A stretch of 64,000 nt of DNA from Nematopogon swammerdamellus (taxonomy: Eukaryota > Arthropoda > Insecta > Lepidoptera > Adelidae). Below, one piece after another: positions 58,960-64,000 of the stretch. Below the pieces are notes generated by a model. The model was not told the DNA's origin. It saw only the letters and a list, made by a program, of their open reading frames with translations, and did not search any database. The DNA is taken from the NCBI GenBank assembly GCA_946902875.1, contig OX336350.1, positions 18,714,048 through 18,778,047 on the forward strand, written 5' to 3'. The translations under genes were made by a program, and so were the position numbers. Every line of letters begins with the position of its first letter. Position 1 is the stretch's first letter.

Positions 58960-59250
58960 GCCCATGGACATTCGGTCGTATACGAGAGTTGCGAATGCCA
59001 TGCCGGCCTTACAGGCGCCTATTTACGCCCTTGGAGAATCTACAAGTACAGTATAAATGGGAAATATATGGGCAGGGAGAGCGTTCCAGAGACTACCGGT
59101 TCTGTAGAGGAAAGATGAGGAGAACCGATTGGCACGCATCCGCTATAATACAATCCCTGCCCAGTGCGCGTGGTGCGGAGGTGAAAAGTGGACGGTGGGA
59201 TCGCGTTAAACAGCTCCGCCGAGTTCCGAGGTCCCAGGAATTCGCGATAG
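58960..59250 (-). pseudogene. CR1-like LINE C-terminal end
   Basis: Read on the minus strand: TTTTCACCTCCGCACCACGCG, then frames giving RANRFSSSFLYRTGSLWNAL and PAHIFPIYTVLVDSPRA, then the nucleotide form of RHGIRNSR..PNVHG at 59020-58965. Several frameshifts. A detached piece of the same tail (CGTCGTTAGACACTTTATGG, CAATAAAATC) lies in plus orientation at 59398-59460, so the copy is rearranged. Confidence 0.6.
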
Positions 59251-59693
59251 AACACATTTAGAGAGCCGACATCCCAGTGGAGTGGAGTTGCAGTGGTTCT
59301 AGATCGTGGGACACTTCGAGGTGACCCACTAGTCGCACGGCTCGACACAAGTCCAGAGGCGCAAGCTGGTAGTTGGCAGAGCCATCCCATGTGAAATCAC
59401 GGGCGTCGTTAGACACTTTATGGGTAGCACGGCGCCACATGTTGCGCTTTCAATAAAATCAAAAAATTAAAATAAATTGACATACGTTACACGGACGCGG
59501 CCGCCACGCCACCGGCCGCCCGTAGAAACTTCGCTTTATTTATTTATATGGCAAAATAATAATTAAGATGGAAGTAGGAGATATAGATGAAAGGAAATGG
59601 AAATAAATGAAATGAAAATATTTATTAACACATAAAATCATACAGTGCAATAAACGAGTCTCGAGATTTTAGATTTATTAATATACACGGTGT
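59251..59693. other. Unassigned stretch with a LINE tail scrap
   Basis: Contains the plus-strand CR1-like tail at 59398-59460 and ACGGACGCGGCCGCCACGCC near 59493. Remaining sequence is AT-rich. Confidence 0.4.
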
Positions 59694-59960
59694 TGCAACC
59701 CCAACCGTAAAACCCGAAAGGGGGTGATTCTGTGCGTGAAATAGAACAACTTTTGCTCTACGACTTTTTAATTTGAAGAAAAAAAATTTTTTTTTCTCCT
59801 TAGATTTTGAGAAAAGTATTAAAAATTTGTATGGAAAAATAATTGTTTTTTTTTTGCTTACAAAAATTTTTTTTCGCCACAGAAGTTGTTTAGTTTCACA
59901 TATAGAATAACCCCCTTATGTCAGTTAAAAATATTACGGGGGCAACTGCAACACCGTGTA
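59694..59960. mobile_element. MITE with TACACGGTGTTGCAA ends, copy 2
   Basis: TACACGGTGTTGCAACCCC and TGCAACACCGTGTA with TA on both outer sides (59692-59693, 59961-59962). Same internal phrases as copy 1 (AAACCCGAAAGGGGGTG, CTACGACTTTTTAATT). Confidence 0.8.
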
Positions 59961-59962
59961 TA

Positions 59963-60393
59963 AGTATATACTAAGCTGTAGATTTTCTGAATAAATAAAA
60001 AAAAATGCTAAGAAGTTAGGAGGTGTCAAGTAATAGGAGTTAGTATAAGAAGTGAACATTATTAGGAACTCTCTTTGTAACATCTAGACCTGCCTCCCAC
60101 GCTAGGGGTACCGTGTTGCAGGGAAGGGCAATAAGGTAAAAGGTTCGGAGATAAGGAGGGTCAAGGTAATTGGGGACAAGATATAGATAGATAGGCAAAC
60201 TAGCCGTGATATATATTACGTCATCGACATCTATCTATAGACTTGCCCTTCCCATACATCATTCCCGAAAACGTAAGCTCTCGACCAAAGGATCTCATGA
60301 GATCCTTTCACAAGACAGCCGCTTCGAGACGTTCGTGGTGAGCGAACGAGAAAGAATAAAGTCGTGTTTTTTTTATTTTTTTTTTTTATGTTT
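59963..60393. other. Unassigned stretch with a perfect palindrome
   Basis: AAAGGATCTCATGAGATCCTTT at 60287-60308 is a 22-base perfect palindrome (11-base arms, no loop). GATAGATAG near 60188 and CTATCTATAG near 60230 are short inverted phrases. No domain in the frame 60206-60604. Confidence 0.5.
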
Positions 60394-60618
60394 TCTGTTA
60401 TGTGTGGCTGAGTCGAAGGGGCCAAAGCGCACGCTCCGACCAGCCAATATCACCTCCGAGAAGGTAGGTGCCATACCGGAGACTTCCCTGGATTGCTGGC
60501 TATACTGGACTAGAAGAGAACACAACCGAGGCTGCTATGCGGCCATCTTACATCCAGTACGGTGGTACCAACCCAGTCGCCTACAATCTGAGCCTACCAC
60601 ATAGTAAGGGGCAAGGGA
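60394..60618 (-). mobile_element. SINE-B, headless body
   Basis: GTGTGGCTGAGTCGAAGGGG to CCTACCACATAGTAAGGGGC. Truncated within the core. The open frame 60206-60604 reads through this body by chance. Confidence 0.85.
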
Positions 60619-60849
60619 ATTATGCAAGAGTGACAGTGACAAACCATGTTGCTTTTTCGCCTTTGCATGTTGTCGCGTGTTCAGCTGATTATTGTCGAAA
60701 ATGCTCATCTGATTTTAAAAATTCTTTGACAAATATTTGGAATGGACCTTCAGGATGGACATAGGCTATGCGAGCGAAGCCGCGGGAAAAAGCTAGTTTT
60801 ACATTAACAATCACTAACGAATAGTTTACATGAGGTGTAAATGTGGGCT
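60619..60849. other. Unassigned stretch ending in an AGCTAGT-type tail
   Basis: GCGAGCGAAGCCGCGGGAAA and AAAGCTAGTTTTAC at 60769-60803 is the end of an AGCTAGT-like element; the sequence before it is not that family. Confidence 0.45.
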
Positions 60850-60960
60850 TATCCCTAGGCTTGCCATACGTCCGGATTTAGTCCGGACTATCCGGATTTG
60901 GCAACCATGACCGGACTCTCGTCCGGACTCGTACTTACGTCCGGATTTTTTTATATTCGC
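60850..60960 (+). repeat. TCCGGA cluster
   Basis: GTCCGGA or TCCGGAC/T recurs seven times in about 80 bases (GTCCGGATTTAGTCCGGAC, ACTATCCGGATTTGG, ACCGGACTCTCGTCCGGAC). It starts GGCTTGCCATACGTCC, a phrase I associate with a DNA-transposon terminus, unverified. Confidence 0.6.
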
Positions 60961-61059
60961 GCGCAGTAATCGATCTCTTCCGCCGCGCCAGTGCTACGCG
61001 ACTTGAACGCGAATTGTGTTTATTTTGAGTCTTGAAATTTTTTCTATGCACCTGACTTA

Positions 61060-61114
61060 TAGCGGTGATATCATCCCAACACACTTTGGTGAACTGGGTG
61101 TCATGTCAGTGCTT
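61060..61114 (-). mobile_element. SINE-A scrap
   Basis: GGTGATATCATCCCAACAC, TGGTGAACTGGGTGTC and ATGTCAGTGC. Diverged, 55 bases. Confidence 0.5.
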
Positions 61115-61797
61115 TTTAGGGTTCCGTAGTCAACAAGGAACCCTTATAGTTTCGCCATGTCCGTCCGTCTGTCCGTCCGTCTGTCTGTCCGCGGCTTAGC
61201 TCAGAGACCCTTAGTACTAGAAAGTTGTAAGTTGGTATGGGCATATATATTAATAACGCCGACAAAGTGGTAAAATAAAACTTTTGAAATAAATTTTTTT
61301 TGGGGTACCTCCCCTACACCTAAAGTGGGGATGAATTTTTTTTTCACGTTTAACCCATCGTGTGGGGTATCGTTGGATAGGTCTTTGGAAAATATTGCAG
61401 GTTTGTGAAAAGCATTTTTCGATTTAGGGATCCGTTTGCGAATTATTAAGCTTTTCAGTGCTAATTTTTGTTAGAGTGAAGTGTCCCACCAGCCAGCTAA
61501 ACGGTTGTTATTAGATATGTGAAAAAATTCACAGCAGTAGTATATATATCGAAATTAAAAAGAAAACTATCACAGCTAAGTAGGCTCTACAGGTTGACGA
61601 GTAATAGTCGACCAACTTATAAAATGTACGGACGACAGCCATCATTTCACTGTTGAAGAACTTTTTCAAATTAACATTCATTTATTTCCCCTACAAAATT
61701 ATACAAATAATCAAATAATTTATTTTGATAGGGTTCCGCAACTACGGAACCCTACACTGCGCGTGGCCCGCCCGACACGCACTTGGCCGCTTTTTTT
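61115..61797 (-). mobile_element. GGAACCCTTATAG-type element related to the GTCY element
   Basis: GGGTTCCGTAGTCAACAAGG, AACCCTTATAGTTTCGCC, (GTCC/GTCT)n, CCCATCGTGTGGGGTATCG, GGATAGGTCTTTGG and a far end with GGGTTCCGCAACTACGGAACC and CGACACGCACTTGGCCGC before a T-run. The GCACTTGGCCG end is shared with the GTCY family while the middle is not. Confidence 0.65.
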
Positions 61798-61798
61798 T

Positions 61799-61890
61799 TG
61801 ATAGTGCTGAACTGGTAGGAAAACATGAACTATTTTATTTCATCGACCAACCGAACCGTCATTCAGTGCGGTGGTGGTATCCATCCGGAA
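61799..61890 (-). mobile_element. SINE-A fragment
   Basis: AGTGCTGAACTGGTAGGAAAAC to CATTCAGTGCGGTGGTGG. It directly follows the previous element. Confidence 0.6.
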
Positions 61891-62023
61891 GGGGGAGGCC
61901 CTTGTTTTTGAGGATCAGCGTGGCGTCCGGACTTGAGTCTGGAAAATTATGGCAAGGCTACTTATCCCTTACAGAGATTTCTTCCAGCAATCGCTTGGTA
62001 TAGAACAGTACAGAAATGCCTTA

Positions 62024-62130
62024 GCGCGGGATCTTGTCCTTATCCCTTAGTCGCATTTTTACTATATACACGGGGAGAGATGCAGTGGGGATATTATTTT
62101 TAAATACCGGCCCCACACAGTACTTTTAGT
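62024..62130 (-). mobile_element. L repeat, 5' portion
   Basis: GCGCGGGATCTTGTCCTTATC, CCCTTAGTCGCATTTTTAC and GAGAGATGCAGTGGG to ACCGGCCCCACACAGTAC. Confidence 0.7.
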
Positions 62131-62357
62131 ACCGGCCTCACATAGTAAACATTTCAATGTAATAATTTGCAAATGTTTAGGGGTAGATTTTAATGTCAAG
62201 GCCACATGTGGGTTATCGGTCTTCAAATGGATCAAAGTTAAAATTAAAATTATTAAGTAGTTTTAATAACCTCAGGGAACCTTAGGCCCAGAAGGACTCG
62301 TTCATTTAATTTCCTAATAAATAAAGCGAACTTTCTACGGCCGCGTAACGTACGTCA
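62131..62357. other. Unassigned spacer
   Basis: Nothing recognised apart from ACCGGCCTCACATAG, an echo of the L start. Confidence 0.4.
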
Positions 62358-62556
62358 CACATACATACATACCACACACGCTTTATCCCGACAATCAGGG
62401 TAAGCAGAGTAATCGGTGTTGCGTTGCAAGAAATTTGGAAAAATTTCAACACAACATCGACCACCACGCTTAGCAAAGTATTCAGACAAGATAATTAGCA
62501 GCAAGTAAGGCACAAAGACCCACCTGCAGCACGACTCGGTGGAAGGAACGTAAGTC
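62358..62556 (-). mobile_element. L repeat, 3' portion
   Basis: ACACATACATACATACC tail, CACACGCTTTATCCCGACAATC, CACCACGCTTAGCAAAG and CACCTGCAGCACGACTCGG. Stops there; a composite SINE with an L-type head follows in plus orientation, so L sequences face each other. Confidence 0.7.
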
Positions 62557-62567
62557 AATATATGAAC

Positions 62568-62839
62568 CGTGTGGGGCCGGTACTTTAAAAGAATAGCCCC
62601 ACTGCATCGCTCCCCGTGTATGTCGTAAAAGGCGACTAAGGGATATTAGCCCGGGTTGGTACCACCGCACTGAATGAAAGGTCGGTCGAAACGGCTATGT
62701 AAATAGTTTGTGTTTTCTGTCCAGTTCAGTGTAGCCGGCACCACCGAAGGGAAGCACTGACGTGGCACCAAGTTCAACCGGTGTTATGGGCTCACATCGC
62801 GGATGTTGTAGGTGATGTAGCCAAACGTGTCAGTTTCCA

Positions 62840-62849
<10 letters not shown>
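62568..62849 (+). mobile_element. Composite SINE: L-type head on SINE-A body
   Basis: CCGTGTGGGGCCGGTACTTT, GTCGTAAAAGGCGACTAAGG and GATATTAGCCCGGGTTGG; here the core TACTAGGTGGTAGGG is deleted, then GTACCACCGCACTGAATG to GTCAGTTTCCATAAAAA. Confidence 0.85.
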
Positions 62850-62871
<22 letters not shown>

Positions 62872-62872
62872 C
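62850..62872 (+). repeat. (TA)n microsatellite
   Basis: TATATATATATATATATA directly after the A tail of a SINE, the usual place for such growth. Confidence 0.85.
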
Positions 62873-63077
62873 ATATACCTCGAGAACCACTTTATCGATT
62901 TACATACGGTTTTGAGTGTTACATTATGTCACTTCTGCAGATGGTTTCACGCTATAAATCAAAACGCTACGTCATCGGCGGCCTGAGCTGTGAGCAAAAA
63001 GTCATGCGCTGCGTAGCCGTGTGGAAAATATATTATATATTTTTTTAATTTAAAAGCGTTCACGCCAGGAAATTGTA
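62873..63077. other. Unassigned spacer
   Basis: CTCGAGAACCACTTTATCG matches 58742 inverted. Nothing else. Confidence 0.35.
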
Positions 63078-63605
63078 TTAACCCCCCACGCAAAAAGAAG
63101 GGTGTTATATATAAGGTGTTTCGCTGACCATGTCATTAACTTCGGGAGGGTTACATACACACTGAAATAAACACTTTACGTAAGAAAAAAACATATGTTT
63201 ATAGGAGCATTTTTTCTCCTAACAAAAAAATTTAATCAAATAAGTAGCTGTAAAAACCAATCATAGTGACCTTGTGACTTACTTACAACAAACAGCTGTT
63301 CTGCGTTTGAACATAGTACGATCATTGACCCCGTACAATGCAAGTTACCTACTGTTACACACAGGTTAATGTTTAGGTAGCTAACATGTTTTGTTAAATT
63401 TCTCGAAAAGTAATACTATAAACATATTTTTTTTTTGCGTAACGTGTTTATTTGAGTGTCTATGTAACCCTCCCGAAGTTAATGACATGGTCATCGTAAC
63501 ACCCTATATAAGTTTAACGTGTGTGTATATAGGTGTGTCTGTCTGTGGTACGGATGGACCGATTTGGATGCGGTTTTTTTTATTGGAAAGCGGGTTTAAT
63601 CGAGA
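63078..63605 (+). repeat. M repeat split by a MITE
   Basis: TTAACCCCCCACGCAAAAAG and GGGTGTTATA, then after the MITE TAAGTTTAACGTGTGTG, GTGTGTCTGTCTGTGG, CGGATGGACCGATTTGG and ATGCGGTTTTTTTTATTGG. The two halves join at GGGTGTTATAAGTTTAACGTG as in the copy near 34330 (inverse). Confidence 0.65.
63110..63508. mobile_element. MITE with TATAAGGTGTTTCG ends
   Basis: TAAGGTGTTTCGCTGACCAT and TTAACTTCGGGAGGGTTACAT match the right end (ATGTAACCCTCCCGAAGTTA, CGTAACACCCTATA) in inverse over about 50 bases. TA or TATA is doubled at the M-repeat target. Non-coding interior of about 300 bases. Confidence 0.75.
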
Positions 63606-63615
63606 TGGTTATTAG

Positions 63616-63865
63616 CTTTTTTATGGAAACTGACACGGTTGGCTACATCACATACAACATCCGTGATGTCAGCCCATAACACCGGGTGAACTAGGTGCCA
63701 CGTCAGTGCTTACCTTTGGTCGTGCCGGCTACACTGAACTGGACGGAAAACACAAACTATTTACATAGCCGTTTCGACAGACGTTTCATTCAGTGCGGTG
63801 GTACCAACCCTGGCGGGTTGAACCCTACCACCTAGTAATGTAAGAAAGGAAGAAACCTACAGTTT
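63616..63865 (-). mobile_element. SINE-A, headless copy
   Basis: TTTTTTATGGAAACTGACACGG to AACCCTACCACCTAGTAATG and AACCTACAGTTTC. Close to consensus except TCACATACAACATCC. Confidence 0.85.
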
Positions 63866-63914
63866 CACTTGGCTAGGTTTGTAATTAAATAATCAAGTAA
63901 TTAAAAAAATTAAT

Positions 63915-64000
63915 TATCTTAAAAAGCGGACCGATTTGCATGCGGTTTTTTTTTAAAAAAGCTTGAAATAAAAGTTTAATTACAAATAAAAAAAAACTGA
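63915..64000. repeat. M repeat start, cut by the window edge
   Basis: AAAAAGCGGACCGATTTGCATG, CGGTTTTTTTTTAAAAAAGC and AAGTTTAATTACAAATAAAA match 34095-34160 in the inverse sense. Continues past the window. Confidence 0.55.

Noticed and set aside
60206..60604. 132-codon ORF as a protein gene
   Set aside because: Most of it is the translated body of a SINE-B; similar frames appear at 3596 and 56042 for the same reason.
1..64000. Telomeric or rDNA sequence
   Set aside because: No TTAGG array and no 18S or 28S segment were seen.

Overview
This window looks like repeat-dense nuclear DNA of a moth or butterfly (Lepidoptera). The reasons are its AT-rich background, a tRNA/5S-headed SINE, the (GTCY)n-bearing elements whose ends read GGCCAAGTGCGAG, the AACCGACTTC repeat, and CR1-, R1- and RTE-like LINE tails, all of which I associate with lepidopteran genomes. 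No complete host gene, operon or bacterial feature is visible. The longest ORFs are retrotransposon remnants or chance frames through repeats. Nearly every stretch that can be recognised belongs to a transposable element, often one inside another.

Family names used here: SINE-A (body ending GTCAGTTTCCATAAAA; heads of several kinds), SINE-B (tRNA-derived head, body homologous to SINE-A), GTCY element (about 450 bp, GGCCAAGTGCGAG at one end, (AGAC/GTCT)n at the other), AGCTAGT element (about 330 bp, ACTAATAATAAATCTG to AAAGCTAGT), L repeat (about 340 bp, GTGTGGGGCCGGTAC to (TATG)n), K repeat (about 215 bp), AACCGACTTC repeat (often carrying a perfect hairpin), GGGTCCCGTCGC element, M repeat (CCCCGACGC...GATGCGGTTTTT), and the 315-bp array element.

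Layout. 1-4.9 kb: GTCY copies, a SINE-A split by an 873-bp foldback element, a second foldback, an AGCTAGT element and a full SINE-B. 4.9-6.0 kb: fossil of a LINE with a restriction-like-endonuclease style C terminus. 6-11.3 kb: GTCY elements, a full tRNA/5S SINE-A, and an AGCTAGT copy split by a LINE. 11.3-15.4 kb: hairpin repeat, 315-bp tandem array, K-repeat doublet. 15.4-18 kb: R1-like LINE end, then a full SINE-A running into a 26-bp minisatellite. 18-33.4 kb: CR1-like LINE ends, SINEs, hairpins, L repeats, a TTAA-flanked MITE, a CGTATC cluster, and the 3' end of the LINE seen at 4.9 kb. 33.4-45.2 kb: K, M, L repeats, a LINE with a YGSESW motif split by a 128-bp hairpin MITE, head-to-head SINEs, and a 222-bp palindromic MITE with TTA duplication. 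45.2-52.5 kb: second 315-bp array, a hAT-like element holding a Harbinger-like element that holds a SINE-A, a tRNA-like gene inside an inverted repeat, and a 152-bp-arm palindrome. 52.5-64 kb: a mariner-type foldback with 440-bp arms and transposase fossils, two TA-flanked MITEs, a hAT-like insertion in SINE-B, and more SINEs.

How the parts relate: the LINE remnants are the likely sources of the reverse transcriptase that moved the SINEs (SINE-A shares the CCATAAAA end with the CR1-like LINE; the L repeat and the YGSESW LINE share a (TATG)n end). The DNA-transposon remnants are nearly all non-autonomous. The most unusual themes are the modular SINE family with exchangeable promoter heads, the tRNA-like gene framed by an inverted repeat, and several near-perfect long hairpins.
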